A stretch of DNA of 64,000 nt, from NCBI RefSeq assembly GCF_003610255.1, contig NZ_RAPS01000001.1:4588001-4652000 (forward strand), in the 5' to 3' direction. This DNA comes from Streptomyces sp. TLI_171. Its GTDB lineage: Bacteria; Actinomycetota; Actinomycetes; Streptomycetales; Streptomycetaceae. The stretch's first letter is position 1, and each line of letters opens with the position of its first letter. Of this stretch, positions 26,170 through 34,580 are shown in pieces. A program made the position numbers and the translations under genes. The notes under the pieces are model-generated. The model worked only from the letters and a program-made list of their open reading frames with translations. It was not told where the DNA came from and made no database searches.

Positions 26170-27390
26170 TCAGCTCAGGCGCTCGATGACCATCGCCATG
26201 CCCTGGCCGCCGCCCACGCACATGGTCTCCAGGCCGAACTGCTTGTCGTGCCACTGCAGGGAGTTGATCAGCGTGGTGGTGATCCGCGCGCCGGTCATGC
26301 CGAAGGGGTGGCCGACCGCGATCGCGCCGCCGTTCACGTTCAGCCGGTCCAGGTCGATGCCCAAGTCCCGGTAGGACGGGATGACCTGGGCCGCGAACGC
26401 CTCGTTGATCTCCACCAGGTCGATGTCGCCGATCGACAGACCCGCCCGCTTCAGTGCCTGCTTGGACGCCTCGACCGGGCCGTAGCCCATGATCTCGGGG
26501 GACAGGCCGGAGACGCCGGTGGAGACCACCCGGGCCAGCGGCGTGATGCCCAGCTCGCGCGCCTTGGTGTCCGACATGATCACCAGCGCCGCCGCACCGT
26601 CGTTCAGCGGACAGCAGTTACCGGCCGTAACGGTGCCGTCGGGGCGGAACACCGGCTTCAGTCCGGACACGCCCTCCAGGGTCACGCCCGCCCGCGGGCC
26701 GTCGTCCGCGCTCACCACGGTGCCGTCCGGCAGCGTCACCGGGGTGATCTCGCGCTGCCAGAAGCCGGCCTTGATCGCCGCCTCCGCCAGGTTCTGCGAG
26801 CGCACGCCGAACTCGTCCTGCTCGGCCCGCGAGACGCCCTTCAGCGCGGCCAGGTTCTCCGCGGTCTGGCCCATCGCGATGTACGCGTCCGGCAGCAGGC
26901 CGTCCTCGCGCGGGTCGTGCCACTCGCCGCCGCCCACCTCGGCGCGGTGCGCGGTGCGCGCCTGCGCCTCGTCGAACAGCGGGTTCATGGTGCCCGGCAT
27001 GCCGTCCGAGGTGCCGTTCACCGAGCGGGAGACGGTCTCCACGCCGGCCGAGACGAACACGTCGCCCTCGCCCGCCTTGATCGCGTGCAGCGCCATCCGC
27101 GTGGTCTGCAGCGAGGAGGAGCAATAGCGGGTGACGGTCGCGCCCGGCAGGTAGTCCATGCCCATCTGCACGGCGATGATCCGGGCCAGGTTGTGGCCCT
27201 GCTCGCCGCCCGGCAGGCCGCACCCCAGCATCAGGTCGTCGATGTCGCGCGGGTCCAGCTGCGGGACCCGGGCGAGCGCGGTGGCGATGATCTGCGCGGT
27301 CAGGTCGTCCGGGCGGATGTCCTTCAGCGAGCCCTTGAAGGCCCGGCCGATCGGCGAACGGGCGGCGCTGACGATGACGGCTTCGGGCAT
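26170..27390 (-). CDS. Acetyl-CoA C-acyltransferase (thiolase)
   Basis: A 406 residue thiolase starting at ATG 27390 behind GAGGAG. The nucleophile Cys90 is in TRYCSSSLQT. The C-terminal signature is NVNGGAIAVGHPFGMTGAR (His), and the second active cysteine is in ETMCVGGGQGMAMV. It should catalyse thiolytic cleavage of 3-ketoacyl-CoA, or the reverse condensation to acetoacetyl-CoA. No hydratase/dehydrogenase fadB partner is adjacent, so chain-length preference cannot be judged. A terminator with a U tract follows. Confidence 0.94.
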   Translation of the reverse strand: MPEAVIVSAARSPIGRAFKGSLKDIRPDDLTAQIIATALARVPQLDPRDIDDLMLGCGLPGGEQGHNLARIIAVQMGMDYLPGATVTRYCSSSLQTTRMALHAIKAGEGDVFVSAGVETVSRSVNGTSDGMPGTMNPLFDEAQARTAHRAEVGGGEWHDPREDGLLPDAYIAMGQTAENLAALKGVSRAEQDEFGVRSQNLAEAAIKAGFWQREITPVTLPDGTVVSADDGPRAGVTLEGVSGLKPVFRPDGTVTAGNCCPLNDGAAALVIMSDTKARELGITPLARVVSTGVSGLSPEIMGYGPVEASKQALKRAGLSIGDIDLVEINEAFAAQVIPSYRDLGIDLDRLNVNGGAIAVGHPFGMTGARITTTLINSLQWHDKQFGLETMCVGGGQGMAMVIERLS

Positions 27391-27446
27391 GGCGGGCTCC
27401 TCGCTGAGTGACCTCGGGACGCGATCCGATGGATCTCCGGGGAAAG

Positions 27447-28547
27447 TTACCGCTTGGTAGCCCCCGCGTCATCCGCCTCCGGATGTGAGTTCGCCGACGC
27501 GATCGCCCGCGGCGCCGTCCCCTCGGCCACCGCCGGCCGGGCGTCCTCCCCGCCCGGCAGGGCCAGCCGGAAGCGCTGCTTGAGCGTCGCCCACCGCCAC
27601 GTCCCGTTCGCCGGACCCGCCGCCGTCACCTCGGTGCCCGAACGCCCCGCCGCCGCCGCGGCCGCCACCGCCACCGGCAGCACCGCCTGCGGCTCCACCG
27701 GACCGCCCGCGGCCTCCGCCGCGTCCTGCGGCCACAGCCCCAGCGCCGCGCACAGCGAGGGCAGCAACGCCATCGCCGCCGTCGCGTACCCCTGCGCGGA
27801 CGGGTGGTAGCGGTCCGCGGCGAACAGCTCCGGCCGGGTCGCGAACTCCGGGCCCAGCAGCGACCCCAGCGAGACCGTCCGGCCGCCCGCCTCCACCACC
27901 GCGATGGTCTGCGCCGCCGCCAGCTGCCGGCTCAGCCGCCGCGCCACCCAGCGCAGCGGCGGCCGCACCGGCTTGATCGTCCCCAGGTCCGGACAGGTCC
28001 CGACCACCACGTGGCAGCCCTCGGTGACCAGCCGGCCCACCGCCTCGCCCAACTCGCGCACGCTGCGCGCCGCCGGCGCGTGCCTGGTCACGTCGTTGGC
28101 GCCGATCATCACCACCGCCACGTCCGGCCGGTGCGGCAGCGCCACCTCCAACTGCCGCGCCAGGTCGCCGGAGCGCGCCCCCGACCGGGCCACGTTCACC
28201 AGTCGCACCCGGCGCTCGGCCACCGACGCCAGCCCCGAGGCCAGCAGGGCGCCGGGCGTCTCCTGCGCCCGCTGCACGCCCAGGCCCGCCGCCGTCGAGT
28301 CGCCCAGGAACGCCAGCACCAGCGGCCGCCGCCGGTCCGCCGGGTCCACGAACCCCTGCCCGTACACCCCGTCCGCCCGCGGCGGGTCGCCCTCCAGGAT
28401 CCCGATCGCCCGGATCGCCATCCGGCTCTCGGTCAACAGGACCCCCGCCATCCCCACCCCGAGCAGCCCCAGCCCGCCGCCGCCGTACGCCGCCGCCGTC
28501 GCGATCCGCCGGGCCACCCGCGCCCTCGATGCCTGTGAGCCGGCCAT
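27447..28547 (-). CDS. Membrane-anchored SGNH/GDSL hydrolase
   Basis: A 366 residue protein. ATG 28547 is chosen for the AGGGGG 8 nt upstream; an ATG 24 bp earlier lacks one. One N-terminal hydrophobic helix (GGGGLGLLGVGMAGVLL) suggests a signal anchor with an extracytoplasmic enzyme. The SGNH blocks are visible: Ser in LAFLGDSTAAGLG, Gly in NVARSGARSGDL, Asn in VVMIGANDVTRH, and Asp/His in ADRYHPSAQGYA. The Ala/Val-rich C-terminus is variable. It is probably an esterase or lipase on the cell surface; the substrate is unknown. Confidence 0.9.
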   Translation of the reverse strand: MAGSQASRARVARRIATAAAYGGGGLGLLGVGMAGVLLTESRMAIRAIGILEGDPPRADGVYGQGFVDPADRRRPLVLAFLGDSTAAGLGVQRAQETPGALLASGLASVAERRVRLVNVARSGARSGDLARQLEVALPHRPDVAVVMIGANDVTRHAPAARSVRELGEAVGRLVTEGCHVVVGTCPDLGTIKPVRPPLRWVARRLSRQLAAAQTIAVVEAGGRTVSLGSLLGPEFATRPELFAADRYHPSAQGYATAAMALLPSLCAALGLWPQDAAEAAGGPVEPQAVLPVAVAAAAAAGRSGTEVTAAGPANGTWRWATLKQRFRLALPGGEDARPAVAEGTAPRAIASANSHPEADDAGATKR

Positions 28548-28752
28548 CAGGCAACCCCCTCTCCACTCCACACACCGGTACCCCCCTGGTACCCACCCGC
28601 CACCCCGCCGTACCGAGAACCACCCGCCCGCCGGAGGCGTCCGGCGAGGGGGCGGGGTGCGGCGTGGGCCGTCGCGGCGCTCGGGGGTGGTCGGACGGGC
28701 CTAGGCTGGGGGTTTCGGTAAATCAGTGATGCCATGGACCGGGAGGACCCCC

Positions 28753-30153
28753 GTGCGGTACCACAATTCGATCATCGAGCTGGTCGGCGACACCCCGTTG
28801 CTGAAGCTCAACAAGGTCACCGAGGGCATCAGCGCCACCGTGCTGGCCAAGGTCGAGTACTTCAACCCGGGCGGTTCGGTGAAGGACCGGATCGCCATGC
28901 GGATGATCGAGGCGGCGGAGGCTTCCGGCGCGCTCAAGCCCGGCGGCACCATCGTCGAGCCCACCAGCGGCAACACCGGGGTGGGGCTGGCGATCGTGGC
29001 CCAGCAGAAGGGCTACAAGTGCATCTTCGTCTGCCCGGACAAGGTGTCCACGGACAAGATCAACACGCTCCGGGCGTACGGCGCGGAGGTCGTGGTCTGC
29101 CCGACCGCGGTCGCCCCCGAGCACCCGGACTCGTACTACAACGTCTCGGACCGCCTGGTCCGGGAGACCCCGAACGCCTGGAAGCCGGACCAGTACTCCA
29201 ACCCGGAGAACCCGGCCTCGCACTACCACTCCACCGGCCCGGAGATCTGGCAGCAGACCGAGGGCAAGGTGACCCACTTCGTGGCGGGCGTCGGCACCGG
29301 CGGCACCATCTCCGGCACCGGCAACTACCTGAAGGAGGCGTCCGGCGGGAAGGTGCAGGTGGTCGGCGCGGACCCGGAGGGCTCGGTCTACTCGGGCGGC
29401 ACCGGCCGGCCGTACCTGGTGGAGGGCGTCGGCGAGGACTTCTGGCCGACCGCCTACGACCGGGAGGTCGCGGACCGGATCGTCGCGGTCTCCGACAAGG
29501 ACTCGTTCCGGATGACCCGCCGGCTGGCCAAGGAGGAGGGCCTGCTGGTCGGCGGCTCCTGCGGGATGGCCGTGGTGGCGGCGCTGGAGGTGGCGCGCGA
29601 GCTGGGTCCGGACGACGTGGTGGTGGTGCTGCTGCCGGACGGCGGCCGCGGCTACCTGTCGAAGATCTTCAACGACGACTGGATGGCGGACTACGGCTTC
29701 CTGCCGACCGCCACCGACGAGGCCCACATCGGCGAGGTGCTGGCCCGCAAGGACGCCATCGAGCACGAGGGCATCCCGCAGTTCGTGCACATGCACCCCA
29801 ACGAGACGGTCGCGGAGGCGGTCCGGGTGCTGCAGGACTTCGGCGTCTCGCAGATGCCGGTGGTCTCGCCGGGCGCCGGCCACCCGGACATCATGGCCGG
29901 CGAGGTGGTCGGCTCGGTGGTCGAGCGCGAGCTGCTGGAGGGCCTGTTCGCGGGCCGGATCCAGTTGACCGACACGCTGGACAAGGTGATGTCCAAGCCG
30001 CTGCCGGTGGTCGGCTCCGGCGAGTCGGTGACCAACCTGATGACGGTGCTGGAGAAGGCCGACGCGGTGGTGGTGCTGGTGGAGGGCAAGCCGCAGGGCA
30101 TCGTGACCCGCCAGGACCTGCTGGCCTTCCTGACCGCCCGGGCCGGCCACTGA
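28753..30153 (+). CDS. Cystathionine beta-synthase
   Basis: A 466 residue protein. GTG 28753 has GGGAGGA 5 nt before it. The PLP-dependent fold-type II domain occupies ~1-320, with the Schiff-base lysine Lys44 in NPGGSVKDRIA, the substrate loop TSGNTGVGLA and the phosphate loop GTGGTISGTG. The last ~130 residues are a pair of CBS domains (MHPNETVAEAVRVLQDFGVSQMPVV, and KPLPVVGSGE onward). It condenses serine and homocysteine to cystathionine in reverse transsulfuration. metB lies about 9.5 kb downstream. A TAGGCT -10-like hexamer is about 50 bp upstream. Confidence 0.95.
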   Translation: MRYHNSIIELVGDTPLLKLNKVTEGISATVLAKVEYFNPGGSVKDRIAMRMIEAAEASGALKPGGTIVEPTSGNTGVGLAIVAQQKGYKCIFVCPDKVSTDKINTLRAYGAEVVVCPTAVAPEHPDSYYNVSDRLVRETPNAWKPDQYSNPENPASHYHSTGPEIWQQTEGKVTHFVAGVGTGGTISGTGNYLKEASGGKVQVVGADPEGSVYSGGTGRPYLVEGVGEDFWPTAYDREVADRIVAVSDKDSFRMTRRLAKEEGLLVGGSCGMAVVAALEVARELGPDDVVVVLLPDGGRGYLSKIFNDDWMADYGFLPTATDEAHIGEVLARKDAIEHEGIPQFVHMHPNETVAEAVRVLQDFGVSQMPVVSPGAGHPDIMAGEVVGSVVERELLEGLFAGRIQLTDTLDKVMSKPLPVVGSGESVTNLMTVLEKADAVVVLVEGKPQGIVTRQDLLAFLTARAGH

Positions 30154-30589
30154 GGCCCCCTCAGGTCCAGCTGTGCGTCAGGCGGGTGAAAACCCGGCAG
30201 GGCGGACAGTTGGTACCCGGAAGTCACAGCTGTGCATCACCGGGTTAACACGAGCAGGGCATCTTTGAAGCACGGCAAGAAGCCGAGCGGTGACAACGGA
30301 GGCGGGAGCGGCTCCCCAGCTTCCGGGGTCACCACGGACACGACGGTCGGCCCTGACCCGGCCCCCCGTGTCCGCCCGTGGGGGACGCCGTCGTCCCGCC
30401 CCTGTTCGGAACAGGGTGCGGCGGCTCCCACGGCAGATAACGCGCCGTGAGGCGCGGCTCCGCGAGCTCCCGGGTGGGGGAGTCCGCGCGGAGTGCGGCA
30501 GGGCCGGTCCGGGTTCGCCCGGGCCGGCCCTCGCCGCGTGCCGCCTGCCGCGTTTCCGGATGGGTGTGCGACCCCCTACGCTCGCTGTC
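30154..30589. other. Structured intergenic region, possible RNA element
   Basis: 436 bp with no convincing gene but much local structure. It has a CGGGT-GAAA-ACCCG tetraloop hairpin (30183-30196), palindrome CACAGCTGTG (30225-30234) and near-repeats AGCTGTGC[G/A]TCA (~30170 and ~30228). A GGTGAC...GTCACC closed stem-loop with inner pairing spans 30290-30334. CCCTGTTC-G-GAACAGGG (30400-30416) is a perfect odd palindrome. A frame from GTG 30232 (72 codons) lacks normal codon bias after its start. From memory of S. coelicolor gene order, a synteny break falls here. Confidence 0.45.
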
Positions 30590-30916
30590 ATGACCAGCAC
30601 TGACCTGCCCGAGCAGGACGCCCCGCGCTACGTTCGCCTGACCATCGAGCTGATCGCCGAGATCACCGACGAGCAGGCCCTGAAGGCCGCCGCCCTGAGC
30701 CAGGTCGCCGACGACGAGTACCTGGACGACGAGGAGCGGGCCCAGGCCACCGAGGCGATCGAGGTGGACCCGACCGGTTCGCTCGCGCACTTCGTCGACC
30801 CGGTGGCCCTGCTCGGCGACGTCCCCGGGGTGGAGCTCGCCTCCGCCACCTGGGAGTCCGCCACCACCGACTACGACCCGGACGACGAGAGCTGGGACGA
30901 GTACGAGGTGCAGTGA
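30590..30916 (+). CDS. Small very acidic protein, function unknown
   Basis: A 108 residue protein from ATG 30590. It is strongly acidic with many Asp/Glu, including DDEYLDDEERAQ and a closing DYDPDDESWDEYEVQ. It starts with a beta segment (RYVRLTIELIAEITD) and has no signal or membrane segment. The family is not recognised, though short acidic proteins of this type are common in actinobacteria. It is followed at 21 bp by a textbook terminator, so it is probably monocistronic. Confidence 0.8.
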   Translation: MTSTDLPEQDAPRYVRLTIELIAEITDEQALKAAALSQVADDEYLDDEERAQATEAIEVDPTGSLAHFVDPVALLGDVPGVELASATWESATTDYDPDDESWDEYEVQ

Positions 30917-30936
30917 CGCCCGCCCGCTCCGCGGAG

Positions 30937-30969
30937 AGCCCGGTCCGGTACTTCCGGACCGGGCTTTTT
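30937..30969 (+). terminator. Canonical rho-independent terminator
   Basis: A 12 bp perfect stem (30937-30948 with 30954-30965), 5 nt loop, then TTTT. It is the clearest intrinsic terminator in the window. Confidence 0.92.
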
Positions 30970-31048
30970 GTCCGTTCTGCGGACTCCTTGGGTACTCTCG
31001 TACGATCTGCACATATATGAGCGATCTTGGGATCCGAGGAGCGTGGAC

Positions 31049-32332
31049 GTGACCGCAGCGGAGAAGCAGGACGGGCCGCGCGGCGGCAACTGGAGCCGGC
31101 GCGGCGTGCTCTCCGGACTGCTCGGCGCCCCCGTGCTGCTGCTGGCGGCCTGCTCGGGCGACAACGGCAAGTCCGGCTCCGCGAGCCCCTCCGCCCAGGG
31201 CGGCGCGGGCACCGGCACCGGCACCGGCGGCGCGGGCGGCTCCAGCAGCCCCAAGGCCTCGGTCGCGCAGATCACCATCGTCCCCGCGGACGGCACCACC
31301 GCCGCGCCGTTCACCGAGCCGGTCACCGTCACCGTGCTGGACGGCACCCTCACCGCGGTGACCGTCACCGACGGCACGGGCAAGCAGATAGCGGGCCAGC
31401 TCGCCGCCGACGGCACCAGCTGGACCTCCACCAGCAAGCTCAGCAGCGGCAGCAAGTACACCGTCGCCGCCTCCGCGGTGGACGCCGACAAGCGCCCGGC
31501 CGACGCCAATGCGACCTTCTCCACCGCCTCCCCGGCCAGCACCTTCGTCGGCTACTTCACCCCGGAGGACGGCTCCACGGTCGGCGTCGGCATGCCGGTG
31601 TCGATCAACTTCAACAAGGCGATCACCAACCGCAAGGCCGTCCAGCAGGCCATCACCGTGGTCGCCGACCCGCCGGTGGAGATCGTCGGCCACTGGTTCG
31701 ACTCCACCCGGATCGACTTCCGCCCGCAGGAGTACTGGGCGAAGGGCACCAAGGTCACCCTGAAGCTGCGGCTCAAGGACGTGGCCGGGGCGAAGGGCGT
31801 CTACGGCACCCAGTCCAAGGACGTCACCTTCACCATCGGCCGCAGCCAGGTCTCGGTCGCCGACCTGACCGCCGACACCCTCACCGTCACCACCGACGGC
31901 CAGGTCACCGCCACCTACCCGGTGATCGGCGGCGCGCCCGACCACACCACCTGGGCCGGCAAGATGGTGATCTCGGAGCGCTTCCAGCAGACCCGGATGA
32001 ACTCCACCACGGTCGGCCTCGGCAGCGAGTACGACATCCCGGACGTGCCGCACGCGCAGCGGCTGACCACCTCGGGCACCTTCATCCACGGCAACTACTG
32101 GGCTCCGGCCTCGGAGTTCGGGCACGCCAACACCAGCCACGGCTGCATCGCCCTGCAGGACGTCCAGGGCGGCAACGACCCGAACACCAACGGCGCCAAG
32201 TTCTACGCGAGTTCGATGATCGGCGACGTGGTCGAGGTGATCAACTCCGGGGACCGCACGGTGGCCCCGGCCAACGGCCTGAACGGCTGGAACATGTCCT
32301 GGCCGGACTGGAAGGCCGGCAGCGCGGTCTGA
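31049..32332 (+). CDS. L,D-transpeptidase lipoprotein with Ig-like domains
   Basis: A 427 residue protein. GTG 31049 is chosen because GAGGAG is 7 nt upstream; GTG 31043 would be too close to it. A twin-arginine-like RR precedes a hydrophobic core ending in lipobox LLAAC, so it is lipid-anchored outside the membrane. A Gly/Ser/Thr linker leads to two Ig-like beta domains (~75-280), then the YkuD catalytic domain. The catalytic motif is HGNYW...SHGCI, with nucleophile Cys366. Such enzymes form 3-3 peptidoglycan cross-links, which are abundant in streptomycete walls. A terminator precedes the gene, so it has its own promoter. Confidence 0.95.
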   Translation: MTAAEKQDGPRGGNWSRRGVLSGLLGAPVLLLAACSGDNGKSGSASPSAQGGAGTGTGTGGAGGSSSPKASVAQITIVPADGTTAAPFTEPVTVTVLDGTLTAVTVTDGTGKQIAGQLAADGTSWTSTSKLSSGSKYTVAASAVDADKRPADANATFSTASPASTFVGYFTPEDGSTVGVGMPVSINFNKAITNRKAVQQAITVVADPPVEIVGHWFDSTRIDFRPQEYWAKGTKVTLKLRLKDVAGAKGVYGTQSKDVTFTIGRSQVSVADLTADTLTVTTDGQVTATYPVIGGAPDHTTWAGKMVISERFQQTRMNSTTVGLGSEYDIPDVPHAQRLTTSGTFIHGNYWAPASEFGHANTSHGCIALQDVQGGNDPNTNGAKFYASSMIGDVVEVINSGDRTVAPANGLNGWNMSWPDWKAGSAV

Positions 32333-32400
32333 CCTGGGGGCTTGCTGGGAGCCTCCTTGACGGATGGTAAGAATATTGGCGTGCGGGGGGACGCGTCATT

Positions 32401-33789
32401 GTGCTGAGCTTGCCTCCGCGATCAGGGCCGTCCGGGCCCGAGTTCGCTTCCAGCAAGCAGGAGCCAGCCATCAACACCGCCACCCGCCGTTCCGTCCGGG
32501 CCGGCATAGCCTTCACCGCCGGCGCCGTCGCCCTGACCGCGGGCCTCGCGGCCTGCAGCACCGTCAAGCAGCTGACCGCGGGCGAGAAGGTCTCCGGCGC
32601 GTTCCAGAAGCTCACCGACGCCAAGTCGATGAAGATCGAGCTGTCCGTCGACGCGACCTCCGACCAGCTGGTGGCGTTCGGCAAGGCGATCGACGACCCG
32701 ATCGAGAAGAAGAACGCCGACCTGCTCTCCGACCTGACGCTGTCGATCTCGATGAGCTCCGACAAGCCGCTCAAGGACAGCGAGGCGTTCAAGAACGGCT
32801 ACACCGGCGGCGCCAACGCCTACGACCTCAAGGGCGTCGCGATCGGCTACGCGCTGAGCACCAAGAAGTCCGGCAAGACCTACGCCGACCTCCGCCTGGT
32901 CGACGGCAAGATGTACGTCAAGGCCGACGTCCGGGGCATCGCCGGTCTGATGGGCGAGGACACCTCCAAGATCGACGAGGCGATGTCGGCGCTGCCGCCC
33001 GAGGCCGCCCCGATCAAGGACGTCGTCGACGGCAAGTGGCTCGCCCTGGACATGAAGAAGTTCGAGGAGCTGACCGGCGGTTCGGCCAAGGCCAAGGGCA
33101 AGGACATCGGCCGCGGCGCCGTCCCGGAGGCGATGCCCAGCATCGACCCGTCCGCGATCCGGGAGTTCACCAAGTCCCTGAAGGACGCGCTCGCCGACAA
33201 CGTCACCCTGGAGGACAAGGGCAAGTCCGGGGACGCCGACCTGATCCGGGTCTCCGCGCCGGCCCGCCCGCTGGTCAAGGCGATGACGAAGTCCGTCGAG
33301 TCGCTCACCGCGAGCATCCCCGGCTACCCGGCGCTGCCGAGCGGCGAGGACGACCTCAAGGACGTCCCGGACCGCAACTTCTCGGCCGACGTGCTGATCA
33401 AGAACGGCAAGGCCCAGGCGGTCACCTTCGACCTCGCCCAGTTCGACGACAAGCTCGACCCCTCGGTGCACTTCCCGATCCGGCTGGCCTTCTCCAACGA
33501 CGCCGCCCCGCTGACCGCCCCCGCCGGCGCCAGCGAGCTCGACCTGACCAAGTTCCAGGAGGCGTTCGCCGCGATGGCCGGCTCCGGCCAGGACTTCGGC
33601 GACGACGCGGACTTCGACACCACGCCCGGCACCCCGCTGACCGCGTCGCAGTACGCCGAGCTGGCGAAGCTCGGGGTGGACCGGCAGACCGCCGAGCGGA
33701 TGAACAAGAGCGGCCTCGAGTTCGAGCAGATCAAGCAGATCGCGTCCGCGTCCACCGACGCGCCGCCGCTGGACAGCTTCAACAGCTGA
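32401..33789 (+). CDS. LppX/LprG-like lipoprotein (start uncertain)
   Basis: From GTG 32401 the product is 462 residues, but the lipoprotein signal (RRSVRAGIAFTAGAVALTAG, lipobox LAAC) starts only at residue ~28. An AGGAG sits at 32459-32463, where the only nearby codon in frame at proper spacing is ATC (32470). That would give a normal signal of about 29 residues. The mature part has an Ala/Ser/Lys-rich alternating pattern (KVSGAFQKLTDAKSMKIELS) like large actinobacterial lipoproteins of unknown function. It repeats a similar unit twice and ends with an EFEQIKQIASAS helix. It lies in tandem after the L,D-transpeptidase gene. Confidence 0.75.
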   Translation: MLSLPPRSGPSGPEFASSKQEPAINTATRRSVRAGIAFTAGAVALTAGLAACSTVKQLTAGEKVSGAFQKLTDAKSMKIELSVDATSDQLVAFGKAIDDPIEKKNADLLSDLTLSISMSSDKPLKDSEAFKNGYTGGANAYDLKGVAIGYALSTKKSGKTYADLRLVDGKMYVKADVRGIAGLMGEDTSKIDEAMSALPPEAAPIKDVVDGKWLALDMKKFEELTGGSAKAKGKDIGRGAVPEAMPSIDPSAIREFTKSLKDALADNVTLEDKGKSGDADLIRVSAPARPLVKAMTKSVESLTASIPGYPALPSGEDDLKDVPDRNFSADVLIKNGKAQAVTFDLAQFDDKLDPSVHFPIRLAFSNDAAPLTAPAGASELDLTKFQEAFAAMAGSGQDFGDDADFDTTPGTPLTASQYAELAKLGVDRQTAERMNKSGLEFEQIKQIASASTDAPPLDSFNS

Positions 33790-33922
33790 CCCCGCGTCAG
33801 CCCCTCACCGGGGCGCCACCACGACCCGTCGCAGGAACCCCCTGCGGCGGGCCGCCGCGCACCCCCGGCGTGACGGCCGAAACCCGCCGGACCCGACCCG
33901 CGGACCGGCGCAGGCTGGAGGC

Positions 33923-34414
33923 ATGGACACCACCACCCAGCTGGACATCCGCGCCGTCCCCGCCGCGACCCTCGCCGAACTCCGGCACGCCGACGACGCC
34001 GGGCGCGCCCCCGCCCCCTTCACCGCCGAGGACGGCGACCAGCCGCTGCGCTGCTGCCTCACCCGGGCCGCGCCCGGCGACCGGATCGCGCTGCTCTCCT
34101 ACGCCCCGCTGCGCCGCTGGGCCGCCGAGACCGGCTGCGACCCCGGCGCCTACATGGAGACCGGGCCGGTGTTCGTGCACGCCGAACCGTGCGGGGGCTT
34201 CGGGGGCGGCTGGCCGGAGGGCTTCCACGGCGGGCAGCGGGTCCTGCGGGCCTACGGCGCGGACGGGCGGATCCTCGGCGGCGTCCTCGGCGAGCCCGGT
34301 GAACTACCCGAACTCGCCGCCGAGTTGCTGGCCGACCCGGCGACCGCCCTGCTGCACGTGCGGGCCGTGGAGTTCGGTTGCTTCCTGCACGAGGTGCGCC
34401 GAGCCGTCTCCTGA
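33923..34414 (+). CDS. DUF1203 domain protein
   Basis: A 163 residue soluble protein starting at ATG 33923 behind CTGGAGG. It matches the DUF1203 family: PLRCCLTRAAPGDRIALLSYAPL near the N-terminus, TGPVFVHAEPCGGF in the middle, and a closing segment with conserved Cys (VEFGCFLHEVRRA). No enzymatic function is established for the family to my knowledge. A weak hairpin at 33830-33846 separates it from the upstream lipoprotein gene. Confidence 0.85.
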   Translation: MDTTTQLDIRAVPAATLAELRHADDAGRAPAPFTAEDGDQPLRCCLTRAAPGDRIALLSYAPLRRWAAETGCDPGAYMETGPVFVHAEPCGGFGGGWPEGFHGGQRVLRAYGADGRILGGVLGEPGELPELAAELLADPATALLHVRAVEFGCFLHEVRRAVS

Positions 34415-34580
34415 CCGGCCCGCCCCGGATGGGTGCCCGCCTTCGACCGTGCGAATGATTTTTCGCGTCCCACGCCGCCGGTTCCCGGCGCGACCGCCCC
34501 GCCACCGGAATCCGTGCCCCAGGATGCGCCGTGGGAGCCCGACCTGACGGGCCTTTCCGACTCTAGAAACGGCTGGGTGA

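Noticed and set aside
30232..30450. 72-codon gene starting at GTG in the structured region
   Set aside because: Only the first ~15 codons look plausible. The rest is Pro/Ser/Arg-rich with poor codon bias, and no ribosome site precedes it.
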